A DNA stretch of 64,000 bases from LMUY01 sp965199555 (GCA_965199555.1 CBDASJ010000016.1:62001-126000); one strand, 5' to 3'; numbered from the stretch's first letter, positions 49,473 through 58,846 are shown. The notes: generated by a model not told the origin, from the sequence alone. Numbers and translations are program-made.

Positions 49473-50453
49473 CTACTGCTTCTCGATACCCGCGTCGGCG
49501 ACGTCCTTCGACCAGCGGGCGACCTCCGCCTTGATGAAGTCGCCGAACGGGCCTGGCCCCAGCGGCTGGACCTGCTGAAACATGCCGTCCAGCCGCTGCA
49601 GCATGTCGGGCTGGCGCAGCAATTGCAGCAGCACGTCGCTCAGCCGGTTGACCACGGCCTCCGGCGTGCCGGCCGGCGCCACCATTCCCTGCCAGCCCGC
49701 GACCTGGAAGCCGGGGAACGTTTCGCTCAGTGCCGGCACGTCCGGCACGCTGGCGACGCGATCGTGGGACGTGACGCCCAGGGCCTTGAGCCGGCCGGCG
49801 CGGAGTTGCGGCACCGCGACCGGCATGTCGGCGAAGGCGAGGTCGAGATGGCCGCCCAGCACGTCATTGATCGCCAGCGGGATCGCCGAATACGGCACGG
49901 TCACCAGGTCAATCCCGAGGCCGCGTTGCAACTTGGCCGTGGAGACCTGCGACGCGGCGGAGCCGTAGCCGGCGGACAGCCCGCCGTCATGACTCTTGGC
50001 GTAGGCCGCGAGCCCCTTCACGTCGGTGGCCGGAAAGTCCGGCCGCACCATCAGCATCAGCGGCGCCGTGACCAGCAGGGCGATCGGCGCGAAATCGTGG
50101 ATCGGGTCGTACGGCAGGTCCTTCACCAGTGCCACGTTCGCGGCCTGCCCCGTGTTGGTGGTCAGCAGCAACGTGTAGCCATCCGGCTTGCTGCGCGCGA
50201 CCTCCCCCGTGCCGAGGATGCCCAGCGCGCCGGGCCGGTTCTCGACGATGAAGCTTCGCCCCAACACCTCTTGCAGCGCGCGGGCCAGCAGCCGGGCGAT
50301 CTGGTCGGGGCCGCTGCCGGCGGAATACGCGACGACGATCCGGACGGGCCGTGTCGGGTAGCTCTGCGCCCAGGCGGGCCGCGCCACCGCGGCGCCAGCC
50401 CCGGCCAGCAGCAGCCGGCGCGACACGCCCGGCATCCGCCGATCAATCGGCAT
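49473..50453 (-). CDS. Bug/TctC-family periplasmic receptor (first)
   Basis: A 326-residue receptor with a twin-arginine leader (VSRRLLLAGAGAAVARPAWAQ). YPTRPVRIVVAYSAGSGPDQIARLLA opens the mature protein, VENRPGALGILGTGEVARSKPDGYTLLL follows, and YGSAASQ and VPDVPALSE complete the Bug pattern. Ligands of this family are mostly carboxylates held by two backbone loops. It overlaps the second Bug gene by 11 bases. Confidence 0.93.
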   Translation of the reverse strand: MPIDRRMPGVSRRLLLAGAGAAVARPAWAQSYPTRPVRIVVAYSAGSGPDQIARLLARALQEVLGRSFIVENRPGALGILGTGEVARSKPDGYTLLLTTNTGQAANVALVKDLPYDPIHDFAPIALLVTAPLMLMVRPDFPATDVKGLAAYAKSHDGGLSAGYGSAASQVSTAKLQRGLGIDLVTVPYSAIPLAINDVLGGHLDLAFADMPVAVPQLRAGRLKALGVTSHDRVASVPDVPALSETFPGFQVAGWQGMVAPAGTPEAVVNRLSDVLLQLLRQPDMLQRLDGMFQQVQPLGPGPFGDFIKAEVARWSKDVADAGIEKQ

Positions 50454-51459
50454 GGAGGTCCACCTGACCGGCCAGGTCATGCCACCGCTGGTATTCGGCG
50501 AGCAGCGTGGCCTGCAACTGTTCCGGCGTGCTCGGCGACGCGATGGCGCCGAGTGCCAGCAACTGCTTGCGCACATCGTCCTGCGCCATGACGCGCTGGA
50601 TGTCCGTCGACATCCGCTGCACGACCGCCGGGGGCACGGCGGCCTGCGTGAAGATCCCGTACCATTCCACGGAGTCGAAGCCGGGATAGCCGCTTTCGTT
50701 GAGGGTCGGCACGTTCGGCATGCCGTCGAAGCGCTGGGGCGAGGTCACGGCCAGGGCACGCAGGCGCCCGGACGCGACCTGCGGCGCCAGGGACGGCACG
50801 GCGCCGATCATGAACTGCACGTGCCCGGCGAGCAGGTCCGCCACCGCCGGGCCGCCGCCGTTATAAGGGATGTTCTGGATGTCGAGCCCGGCGATGTGCT
50901 TCAGCAGCTCCATCGACCGGTGGCCCGCCGTCAGCGGCACGGCCGAGGCGTAGTTGTATTTGCCCGGGTTGGCACGCGCCGCATCCACCGCGCCCTTGAC
51001 GTCGGTGGCGCTGACCTCCTTGGCATTGACGACCAGCAGGCCCGGCGCCGTCGCCACCATCGCCACGGCGCTGAAGCTCTTAAACGGGTCGTACGGCATG
51101 TCGTGGATCACGAGCGGGTCGACGGCCTGGCTGCTCGGGAACAACCCGATCGTGTAACCGTCCGGCGCTGCCTTCGCGACCGCGTCCGTACCGACCACGC
51201 CGAGGCCGCCGCCCCGGTCCTCGATGATCACCGACTGGCCCCAAACCGCCGCCAGCCGCGGGCCGACCATGCGGGCGATGATGTCCGCCGTGCCGCCGGC
51301 TGCGGTCGGCACGATCAGGTGAATCGGGCGGTCCGGAAATTCGGCGCGGGCGGTGTGGACACATGCGAGCATGGCCGCCATCGCCAACGCGGCGGGCCGC
51401 CAGGCCGTTGGCCGAGTACGGACGGTGCTCACCGGCAGGCCGCCGCGACGTGCCGGCAT
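50443..51459 (-). CDS. Bug/TctC-family periplasmic receptor (second)
   Basis: A 338-residue receptor. The leader ALAMAAMLACVHTARA ends before EFPDRPIHLIVPTAAGGTADIIARMV; IEDRGGGLGVVGTDAVAKAAPDGYTIGL and MPNVPTLNESGYPGFDSVEWYG follow. It differs from the first receptor over most of its length, so the two probably bind different acids. ATG at 51459 or GTG at 51432. The 179 bases between it and LysR hold no gene. Confidence 0.9.
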   Translation of the reverse strand: MPARRGGLPVSTVRTRPTAWRPAALAMAAMLACVHTARAEFPDRPIHLIVPTAAGGTADIIARMVGPRLAAVWGQSVIIEDRGGGLGVVGTDAVAKAAPDGYTIGLFPSSQAVDPLVIHDMPYDPFKSFSAVAMVATAPGLLVVNAKEVSATDVKGAVDAARANPGKYNYASAVPLTAGHRSMELLKHIAGLDIQNIPYNGGGPAVADLLAGHVQFMIGAVPSLAPQVASGRLRALAVTSPQRFDGMPNVPTLNESGYPGFDSVEWYGIFTQAAVPPAVVQRMSTDIQRVMAQDDVRKQLLALGAIASPSTPEQLQATLLAEYQRWHDLAGQVDLHAD

Positions 51460-51638
51460 CGGCCGCCCGAGTGATCGTTCAGCGTCATCGCTTTCTCCCT
51501 CACCCCGCATTCTTCGTCGCGGTGGTCGTTGCACGAACCGTAGGGATGGAAGGCTGACCGGCAAAGATAGCAATTCCGGCGGGCAGATACCGTTTCGGCA
51601 TCGTTTGATCGCGGGCGTTCTCGGCCCCGCCCGGCCGG

Positions 51639-52544
51639 TCAGCGCTTGGGCGGTTGCAGCACGCGCCCGCGCTTGAGCAGGTCCAGCATATGTGTGGCGG
51701 CCGGCGTCAGCGGCAGGTCGGCGCGCGTGACGGCGACCATCGGCAAGGCGGCCAGCTCCTCCGCCACCGGGATCGCCGACAGCAGCCCGCGGGTCACCGC
51801 GGCCTCCGTCCACTGCACCGGCACCATCGCCAGCAGGTCGCTGTGCAGCAGGCAGCTCAGCAGCGTCAGCGCCGATTGGCTGCGCAGGACCAGGTTGGGT
51901 GCCGGCAAGCCGTGCTTGCGGAACACCGCCCCCACTTCCTCTTCGGCTTGCGCGGTGATGGAGGTGGTGGCCCAGTCCGCCCCGCAAAGCTGCGCCAGGC
52001 TGGTCGCCGCCGCCAGCGGATGGCCGTTGCGGCACAACACGGTGCGGCGGTTGGGCGACACCAACTCCCGCGACAATCCCGCGGCGATGGTGCGGCCTGG
52101 GTCTACCCCGACATAGAAATCCACGCTGCCGTCCCGCAGCCCCGCTTCCAGCGTCGGGTAGAACCCCTCGATGATGTGCAGCTTGATGGCGGGATAGCGG
52201 CGGCGGAACGGGTTCAGCGCCGGCGGCAGCAATGCCAGATGGGCGGCAATGGACAGCCCGGCCGTCACCGTGCCGGAGGTGGCGCCGCACAGTTGCTGCA
52301 TCTCGTCCTGCGTCCGCCGGACTTCGTGCAGGATGGAGGTCGCCCGGCGCACAAACGCCACGCCAAGCGGGGTGAGCACCACGCCCCGCGACCGACGCTC
52401 GAACAACGGGGCACCGATCGACCGCTCCAGCTCGGCCAGGTTGCGGGTCAGACCGGGCTGCGTCACCTGAAGCGCCCGGGCGGCGGCGCGGATGCTGCCC
52501 TGCTCCGCGACCGCCACGACCTCCCGGAAATGTTGCAGCTTCAT
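51639..52544 (-). CDS. LysR-family transcriptional regulator
   Basis: A 301-residue regulator. The winged helix MKLQHFREVVAVAEQGSIRAAARALQVTQPGLTRNLAELERSIG is textbook LysR (residues 1-45), and the rest is the effector-binding domain. It lies between the Bug/TctAB genes and the divergent flavin monooxygenase, so it likely senses the substrate and controls one or both. A dyad suited to LysR binding lies just before its start. Confidence 0.95.
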   Translation of the reverse strand: MKLQHFREVVAVAEQGSIRAAARALQVTQPGLTRNLAELERSIGAPLFERRSRGVVLTPLGVAFVRRATSILHEVRRTQDEMQQLCGATSGTVTAGLSIAAHLALLPPALNPFRRRYPAIKLHIIEGFYPTLEAGLRDGSVDFYVGVDPGRTIAAGLSRELVSPNRRTVLCRNGHPLAAATSLAQLCGADWATTSITAQAEEEVGAVFRKHGLPAPNLVLRSQSALTLLSCLLHSDLLAMVPVQWTEAAVTRGLLSAIPVAEELAALPMVAVTRADLPLTPAATHMLDLLKRGRVLQPPKR

Positions 52545-52554
52545 GATGGGCTGG

Positions 52555-52573
52555 TGATAACAAGCCCGCATCA
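52555..52573. promoter_or_regulatory. LysR-type binding site TGAT-N11-ATCA
   Basis: TGAT at 52555-52558 and ATCA at 52570-52573 form a perfect dyad with 11 bases between, the T-N11-A arrangement of LysR sites. It lies 11 bases before the lysR start in the 110-base divergent gap, where it could act on both the regulator and the monooxygenase. Confidence 0.5.
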
Positions 52574-52654
52574 TCGACGCGAGTCTGCTATCTTTCAGGC
52601 CCCGTGCCAACCTGGGATACCGGCCTCCACAAGAACAACGGGAGCGTCGCTACC

Positions 52655-54325
52655 ATGGGCGAGGTTGTGGATGTCCTGATCGTGGGCGCCGGACCGGTCG
52701 GCCTGTCCCTGGCGATCGAACTCGGGTCCCGCGGCGTGCGCTGCCTGGTGGTGGAGCGCAACGACCGCGTCGGCTACAGCCCGCGGGCCAAGACGACGAA
52801 CGTGCGGACGCGCGAGCATTTGCGCCGCTGGGGCATCGCCGACGCGTTGCGGGCCGCGTCCCCCATCCCGCCGGACTACCCGTCCACCATCATGTTCGCG
52901 ACGCGCATGAATGGCTGGAAGCTGGCGGAGTTCGAGAACGCCCTGAACGGCAGCCGCGAGCGCAACGACCTCTATTCCGAAGAAGCGCAGTGGGTGCCGC
53001 AATACACGCTGGAGGAAGTCCTCCGCCAGCACGCCGCGACCCTGCCCGGCGTGTCAATCTGCTTCAACACGGAACTTGCCTTCTTCACCGAAACGGCGGG
53101 CGAGGTCGCGTCCGACCTCAGGGAGCGCACCACCGGTGCGGTGCGAACGGTGGCCAGCGCCTTCCTGGTGGGGGCGGACGGTGCGCGCAGCACCGTGCGG
53201 GAGCGCATCGGCGCCGCCATGGTCGGAAAAGGCGCGCTGGCCAGCAATTACAGCGTGATCTTCCGCGCCCCCGACCTGGCCGCGCGGCATCAGCTCGGCC
53301 AGGCGATCATGTACTGGATGGTGAACGAGGACGTGCCATCCCTGCTCGGCCCCATGGACGACGCCGGGCTGTGGTTCCTGATGGCGACCCGGCTGCCCCC
53401 CGGCACCAATGCCGACAGCGTGGATCCCGTGGCACTGATCCGCCGCAGCACCGGGCTCGGCGACCTGGCGATCGAGATCGTGGGCACCGATCCCTGGACC
53501 GCGCAGCAATTGATTGCCGACCGCTATGCCACGGCGCGCGTGCTGCTCGCGGGCGATGCCTGCCACCTGCATCCGCCGTTCGGCGGCTTCGGCATGAACA
53601 TGGGGATCGGCGACGCGGTCGACCTCGGCTGGAAGCTGGCCGCCACCCTGCAGGGCTGGGGCGGCCCCGGCCTGCTGGGGTCATATCAGGCAGAGCGGCG
53701 GGCCGTCCATGAATGGACCATTGCGGAGGCGGTAGCGAACTACGCGCTGGTGGCCAACCAGTTGGTGCGCCCGGCCATCGAGGCGTCGGGCCCGGTCGGC
53801 GCCGCGACGCGATGCGAGGTGAGCGAGATCATCAAGGCGAGCAAGGTGCGCGAGTTCAAGACACTCGGCATCGTGCTCGGCTACCGCTATGGCAACTCGC
53901 CCCTCGTCGTGGATGACGGAAGCACGCCGCCCGTGTCCGACTCGGTGCTGTATGTGCCGTCCGCCCATCCCGGCTGCCTGGCGCCGCACCTTTGGCTGGC
54001 AGACGGCTCCTCGCTGTACGACCATTTCGGCACCGGGTTCAGCCTGCTCGTCACCGAGGACGGGCACGAGGCCGCGGCCGACGCATTCCGCCGCAGCGCC
54101 GAACGGATTGGCCTGCCGCTGGACGTGGTGCGGCCGGGGGATGCGCGGTTGCGGGCACGTTATGCGGCGCCGCTCGTGCTGATCCGGCCCGACCAGCACG
54201 TCGCCTGGCGCGGCCTCGCCGTGCCGGAAGATGTCGGCGCCCTGCTGGACATCGTGCGCGGCGCCGGCTCGGCCACGTTTGCCGGGCTCGGCCACGATCG
54301 GAGGCTGGAGGCACAACCCGCTTAG
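52655..54325 (+). CDS. FAD-dependent aromatic monooxygenase (PheA/TfdB-like)
   Basis: A 556-residue flavoprotein hydroxylase. DVLIVGAGPVGLSLAIELGSRG (residues 6-27) binds FAD; LVGADGARSTVRERIG (near 170) is the DG motif; VLLAGDACHLHPPFGGFGMNMGIGDA (near 297) is the GD motif; a thioredoxin-like C-terminal domain follows, as in phenol-2-monooxygenase-type enzymes. Likely inserts oxygen into an aromatic acid or phenol using NAD(P)H. GGAG lies ten bases before ATG 52655. An MFS gene follows. Confidence 0.92.
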   Translation: MGEVVDVLIVGAGPVGLSLAIELGSRGVRCLVVERNDRVGYSPRAKTTNVRTREHLRRWGIADALRAASPIPPDYPSTIMFATRMNGWKLAEFENALNGSRERNDLYSEEAQWVPQYTLEEVLRQHAATLPGVSICFNTELAFFTETAGEVASDLRERTTGAVRTVASAFLVGADGARSTVRERIGAAMVGKGALASNYSVIFRAPDLAARHQLGQAIMYWMVNEDVPSLLGPMDDAGLWFLMATRLPPGTNADSVDPVALIRRSTGLGDLAIEIVGTDPWTAQQLIADRYATARVLLAGDACHLHPPFGGFGMNMGIGDAVDLGWKLAATLQGWGGPGLLGSYQAERRAVHEWTIAEAVANYALVANQLVRPAIEASGPVGAATRCEVSEIIKASKVREFKTLGIVLGYRYGNSPLVVDDGSTPPVSDSVLYVPSAHPGCLAPHLWLADGSSLYDHFGTGFSLLVTEDGHEAAADAFRRSAERIGLPLDVVRPGDARLRARYAAPLVLIRPDQHVAWRGLAVPEDVGALLDIVRGAGSATFAGLGHDRRLEAQPA

Positions 54326-54364
54326 GCAACGCTTTACCGTCCCAATAAGAAACGGAGCTTTGCG

Positions 54365-55761
54365 ATGGGTGACACGACGATGGGCCGTTCGGTGAACGCA
54401 GGGCGCGGCTGGACCGCCTTCCCATCTCGGCCTTTCACCGGCGAATGCTGCGTTTGATCGGGCTCGGCATGTTCTTCGACGGGTTCGACATCTACGTCGC
54501 CGGCGCCGTGCTCGGCGCGACCCTTCGATCCGGCTTTTCCACCATCACGGAGAACGCCGCGTTCGTTTCGGCGACCTTCGTCGGGATGATGCTCGGCGCC
54601 TTGTTGACGGGATTTTTCGGGGATCGCTACGGGCGGCGCTTCAGCTACCAGGCCAACCTCGCCATCTTCGGTTTCGCCGCACTCGCCTCCGCCTTTGCGC
54701 CGAACATGACCGTCCTGATCCTGTTGCGCTTCATCATGGGCCTCGGCCTCGGGGCGGAGACCGTGGTCGGCTACTCCACGCTGATCGAGTTCGTGCCGCC
54801 TGCGACGCGCGGCCGCTGGCTCAGCCTCGTAGCCGTGCTGCTGACGATCGGGCTGCCGCTATCCGTGCTGATCGCGTTGCTGGTCATGCCGATGTTCGGA
54901 TGGCGGGCGATGTTCGTGATCGGCGGGCTCGGGGCGTTGGCCGTGTGGCAGGCGCGCAAGGCAATGCCGGAAAGCCCGCGTTGGCTGGAAAGCGTCGGCC
55001 GCGTGGACGAGGCCGAGGCCTTGCTTGCCACCATCGAGCAAGAGGTCGCGGCCGGCGGGTCGTTGCCGCCGCCGGCACCGCCGCCGTCGATCACGCCCCC
55101 TTCGCGCGCGCTTCGCACCCTGTTCGCGCCGCCGCTGCTGAAGCGCATGATCCTGGGCTGCGTCGCCCTGACCATCATGAACACGGTGATCTACGGCTTC
55201 ATCACCTGGCTGCCGACCTTCTTCACGCGCCAAGGCCTCTCCATCACCACCTCCCTCGGCTACACGCTGGTGATGGGATGCGGTGCGCGGATCGGTGCGT
55301 CCATCGGGGCCCTGTGGGTGGACCGGTGGGGCCGGCGCCGGACGATCACCGTGGCCGGGCTGTTCGCAATGGTGTTTGGCTGCGCCTATCCCTTCGCGCA
55401 TGACCCGATCCTGTTGTCGGCCACGGGGCTGGGGCTGACCATACCCATCTACGTGCTGACCGCGGTCGTGTTCGGCGTCTACATCCCGGAGCTGTTTCCG
55501 ACCGAGGTGCGGCTGCGCGCGTCCGGCATCTGCAACACGTTCGGCCGGGCCGCGCCGATCCTGACACCGTTCGCCATCGTGCCGTTGTTCCTAAACTACG
55601 GCGTAGGCGGGGTGCTGACGCTGATGGTCGGCCTGCTGGCCATGCTGATTGCGGCCGTGCTGATCCTGGGCGTGGAGTCGAACGGGCGGCGATTGGAGGA
55701 GGTTGCGGAGGAACCGCTCCAAACGACCTGGGACAGTCCGTCGAGCAAAGCACTGTCCTGA
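54365..55761 (+). CDS. MFS transporter, aromatic-acid type, apparent frameshift near the start
   Basis: The intact frame runs from ATG 54445 (438 residues) with 12 helices, DGFDIYVAGAVLGA (helix 1), the FFGDRYGRR loop 2-3 motif, RWLSL, and VFGVYIPELFPTEVRLRASG typical of the aromatic acid:H+ symporter group. That group normally has a cytosolic RLDRLPxSxFH segment before helix 1. It is encoded here (RLDRLPISAFHRRM) but upstream of 54445 without a start codon. A second frame from ATG 54365 (MGDTTMGRSVNAG) joins it if one G is added at the run 54401-54403. So the true gene probably begins at 54365. Imports the monooxygenase substrate, by context. Confidence 0.85.
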
Positions 55762-55788
55762 GCCGAGCGGGCGAGTCCCGACACATCA

Positions 55789-55815
55789 GCCGCGGCGGTA
55801 GTCACCTGCCGCGGC
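55789..55815. terminator. GC-rich inverted repeat after the MFS gene
   Basis: gccgcgg / ccgcggc, seven base pairs with a 13-base loop, 28 bases past the MFS stop. No U-run. It may end the monooxygenase-MFS transcript. Confidence 0.3.
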
Positions 55816-55996
55816 CAGGTCCAACGTCACACACTGGCTTTTGCTCCGGCCCGGCTCACCTCCACGAAGCGGCGCCGAACATGCCCATTGAACGCGAGAC
55901 CATACGGCTGAGTTCTGGCCCGAACGGCAAAACGCCGGGCGCCGGATGCTACACGCTTGCAATCTTCCGCAAACCCGCTAAGACCGCCGCCGGAGC

Positions 55997-56071
55997 GCGG
56001 GCGTAGCTCAGGGGTAGAGCACAACCTTGCCAAGGTTGGGGTCGAGGGTTCGAATCCCTTCGCCCGCTCCA
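55997..56071 (+). tRNA. tRNA-Gly (anticodon GCC)
   Basis: Acceptor GCGGGCG pairs with CGCCCGC, D-arm GCTCAGGGGTAGAGC, anticodon stem CAACC/GGTTG around TTGCCAA (anticodon GCC, reads GGC and GGU), T-arm GAGGGTTCGAATCCCTT, encoded CCA. It marks the border between the MFS gene and a stretch of decayed mobile DNA. Confidence 0.95.
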
Positions 56072-56179
56072 GTCTTTCAGTTATTACAATGGGTTGAGCC
56101 GCTGTCCGGCGGTTCCCTTAGATGTCCTCTAGATGCTGAGTTTGGACGTGGGTGTATTTGCGGTGCTTGTTGGCAGCCG

Positions 56180-56710
56180 CCGGTGCACGATCACTACCGT
56201 CCGCGACCAATCGGCGCGGCGATCAGGGTGAAGTTCGACGCTGGATTTCAAGCGATCTTCAACCGCTTGTGTCCATATACACCCCGGATTGCGGCAGCTA
56301 CCCAAGTCCGCTCGGCCTCCTTTCGGCGGCCGCGTTGACATTGCCGCGCATAAGAAGCCCATCTATGAGCGCTTGCAGGTCTCTGCCGAAATGCGCTGCA
56401 TGGATTGCGAGTGCAACACGCTTGCTACAAGCGGTCTCGCCGAGGCAATTCTGGATCGCCGCGGCTGCCCCAGTCGCCATGTTTGGCGGGCCAGCAATCC
56501 TTGTTGGAGCGCTGGCGAGATCGGCCTTGGGCAGCGGCAGCGGAAGGACGTCATTCATCACAGCGATCAAGGCAGCCAATATACGTCGGTAGCCTTCGGC
56601 AAGCGCTGCGAGGAGGCGGATGTGAGGCCGTCAGTGAGGCGTGGGCTGCCAATCACCGATGACCTGCGAAGCAAAACGGGAGGCCGCCAAAAGCCGAAAT
56701 GTAGTTCCCA
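56180..56710 (+). mobile_element. Fossil of an IS3-family transposase (orfB) in a gene-free stretch
   Basis: Two landmark pieces of IS3-type OrfB remain in the 683 bases 56072-56754. Around 56187 one frame reads TITTVRDQSARR before a stop, like the TTTTVRDPSARPAPD linker before the catalytic core. Around 56520-56640 another frame reads ALGQRQRKDVIHHSDQ and then GSQYTSVAFGKRCEEADVRP, the second catalytic Asp region of the DDE core; a degraded trace of the following SVGDAYDNAM part lies to about 56690. Frames are broken and the middle is unrelated or deleted. No inverted ends were found. The remaining sequence shows nothing recognisable. Confidence 0.75.
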
Positions 56711-56754
56711 AGTCCAGAATGAAACCTATAATCTTATCGCCCGATCCTGTCGCG

Positions 56755-57849
56755 TCAGCGGCCGAAGATCTGGTCAAAGTCCCTATTCAACGTTGATGCA
56801 TCCGCATCTATCCTGTTCCAATCTGCTGCAATTGTCTGATGCGGAAGCTTATACCAAGCCTGCTTGGTAAAGGGCCGTTCATCGTCCACGTTTTCACTGG
56901 CCGGTGCCAACCCGCTCTGGTTTACCCAAACCGACTGGCCTTCGTTCGAGAGGGACCAGGTGAGGAAGACCTTGGCGGCGTTTGAGTGCGGCGCGTTTGC
57001 CGTCACGGCTAAAAAGTAGGGTACGGCTAAGCCCGGTTCGGGGAATTTCCATTGCAATGGCGCGCCTTCCGCCCAGCGTGCACCGATTGCCGTATCAATC
57101 GTCGCGACCGGGGCTAATGCGAACTCCCCCGCGGCGAGACGGTCGGCAAGCGGGTTGATACCATTGAACATTGTGGGCTTGAGTGCGGCCAGCTTCGTCC
57201 AGGCCTCGAGCCCAAAGGTGGTTTTCAGGTAATCATAGGGCATCTGAGTCGAGCCGCCGGCGCGGATGTTGACCATTGCGAGACTGCCGGGGAATGGCGC
57301 TTCTAACACCTCGCGCCAAGTGGTGGTCTTGTCCAGCCACGCCCGCTGCTTCTCGTTTGTCTCCTGCTTGTTCCATGCCATACCGATGTAGCTGAGGCCG
57401 ACGGAATACCAGTAGCCTGGCTCCTTCCATGGCGCAGGAATCAAGTCACCAGTGGGTGGCGCCCATTGCGCTAACATCCCCTCCTGGATCATGTGCTTGC
57501 CATAGGACGGACTGGAGTTCATCAGTACGTCGGCACCTTTGGTGCCAGCCTGGAACTCGGCGGTGAACCGCTGGGCTAGCGCCCCGCTCGAGGCTGCGAA
57601 AACTGACATCTTAATACAGGGAAATCGAGCCTTGAACTTGTCGAAGCTGTTCGGTCCCATACTGTTGAAGACGAGGCTGTAGAAGGAAAGATGGCCCTCC
57701 GCGCAGGCCGCCGTCACGATCCCCGGCGGCAGGTTCAGCGTTGCCCCGTTTGCCAACTCGGTCGGCGTCTGCGCCTTTGCGGTCGCAAGCGCCGCTGCCA
57801 CGATCCCGGCAGCCAAAATCCCTGTCTTCATGCACACGGCCATCGACAT
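56755..57849 (-). CDS. Periplasmic extracellular solute-binding protein (AfuA/PotD-like)
   Basis: A 364-residue receptor with signal peptide (ILAAGIVAAALATAKAQ). GHLSFYSLVFNSMGPNSFDKFKARFPCIKM, then AGTKGADVLMNSSPSYGKHMIQEG, and later FLAVTANAPHSNAAKVFLTW are typical of family 1/6 binding proteins for iron, polyamines or phosphonates. The ligand is unknown. It is the last gene of the catabolic operon, 40 bases past the dehydrogenase stop. No permease is adjacent. Its base composition looks visibly poorer in GC than its neighbours, and it borders the IS fossil. Confidence 0.85.
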   Translation of the reverse strand: MSMAVCMKTGILAAGIVAAALATAKAQTPTELANGATLNLPPGIVTAACAEGHLSFYSLVFNSMGPNSFDKFKARFPCIKMSVFAASSGALAQRFTAEFQAGTKGADVLMNSSPSYGKHMIQEGMLAQWAPPTGDLIPAPWKEPGYWYSVGLSYIGMAWNKQETNEKQRAWLDKTTTWREVLEAPFPGSLAMVNIRAGGSTQMPYDYLKTTFGLEAWTKLAALKPTMFNGINPLADRLAAGEFALAPVATIDTAIGARWAEGAPLQWKFPEPGLAVPYFLAVTANAPHSNAAKVFLTWSLSNEGQSVWVNQSGLAPASENVDDERPFTKQAWYKLPHQTIAADWNRIDADASTLNRDFDQIFGR

Positions 57850-57889
57850 CGCCCCGTCCCTTTTTTGCTGCACGCACCGGCGCATCCGC

Positions 57890-58846
57890 TCACACCGATC
57901 GGATCGGCGCGCCATCCAGGAACGCCAGCACGTTCTCCACCGTGTCCTCGTAGAACGGCTGCAACAACTCGCGCACGGTGTAGCCGAGATGCGGGGTCAG
58001 AACGACGTTGTCGAGCCGGCGCAATGGGTCGCTATCCGGAAGCGGCTCGATGTCGAACGTGTCGAGCCCGGCGCTGGCGATCCGGCGTGCTTTCAGTGTC
58101 TCGATCAGCGCCGCCTTGTCCACCAGCGGGCCGCGCGCCGTGTTGACCAGGATGGCACTTGGTTTCATCCGCCCCAGCTCGGCAGGGCCGACGAGGTGAC
58201 GGGTGCGTTCGCTCAGCACGACGTGCAGGCTCACGACGTCGCTGCGCGCGAACAGCTCATCCTTCGACACGTACTCCGCACCGGCGGCCTCGGCTGCCTC
58301 GGGCGTCATGTTCTGGCTCCATGCAATGACATCCATGCCGAATGCCTGGCCGATCGGCACCATCCGCTTACCCAGCCGGCCCAGCCCTACCACGCCAAGC
58401 GTACGGCCGCTGAGCGCGCTGCCGAGGGTGGTTTGCCAGCCGCCGGTGCGCATGTTGATCGCTTCGGTGGGAATATGGCGCAGGAGGGCGAGAATGAGCC
58501 CCCAGGCGAGTTCGACCGTGGCATAGGGGCCGTTGCCACGGCGCAGCGTGCACGACACGGCGATGCCCCGCTCATGCGCTGCCGTGATGTCCAACGTGCG
58601 GTTATGGCCGCCTGTGAAGGCGATGAACTTCAGCAACGGCAGGCGCTCGATCAGGCTGCGCGGGAACGCCATGCGCTCGCGCAAAAGGCAGACAATGTCG
58701 AAGCCGTCCAGCTGCCGCGCAGCCTCATCCTCCGACAAATGCTGGCCGAACACGGTGACGTCGCACCGGGCCTCGACCGCTGACCAATCGGCCAGCGTTT
58801 GGGAGAGGTTCTGATAGTCGTCGAGGATGGCGACACGCGGCCTCAT
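57890..58846 (-). CDS. D-2-hydroxyacid dehydrogenase
   Basis: A 318-residue NAD-dependent enzyme. Rossmann motif TLGVVGLGRLGKRMVPIGQA (near residue 147), catalytic Arg in LVNTARGPLVD (near 237), Glu in FDIEPLP (near 266) and His in VLTPHLGYT (near 285). It reduces a 2-oxoacid or oxidises a D-2-hydroxyacid. It overlaps the CoA-transferase gene by four bases. The N-terminal MRPRVAILDDYQNLSQTLADW is shared by a subgroup common in CoA-transferase loci. Confidence 0.93.
   Translation of the reverse strand: MRPRVAILDDYQNLSQTLADWSAVEARCDVTVFGQHLSEDEAARQLDGFDIVCLLRERMAFPRSLIERLPLLKFIAFTGGHNRTLDITAAHERGIAVSCTLRRGNGPYATVELAWGLILALLRHIPTEAINMRTGGWQTTLGSALSGRTLGVVGLGRLGKRMVPIGQAFGMDVIAWSQNMTPEAAEAAGAEYVSKDELFARSDVVSLHVVLSERTRHLVGPAELGRMKPSAILVNTARGPLVDKAALIETLKARRIASAGLDTFDIEPLPDSDPLRRLDNVVLTPHLGYTVRELLQPFYEDTVENVLAFLDGAPIRSV

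Noticed and set aside
55847..55990. Short minus-strand frame before tRNA-Gly
   Set aside because: No family, no ribosome site, and the stretch is more likely the tRNA promoter region.
56298..56579. 93-residue minus-strand frame in the IS fossil region
   Set aside because: It overlaps the DDE remnant on the other strand and shows no family; likely chance.
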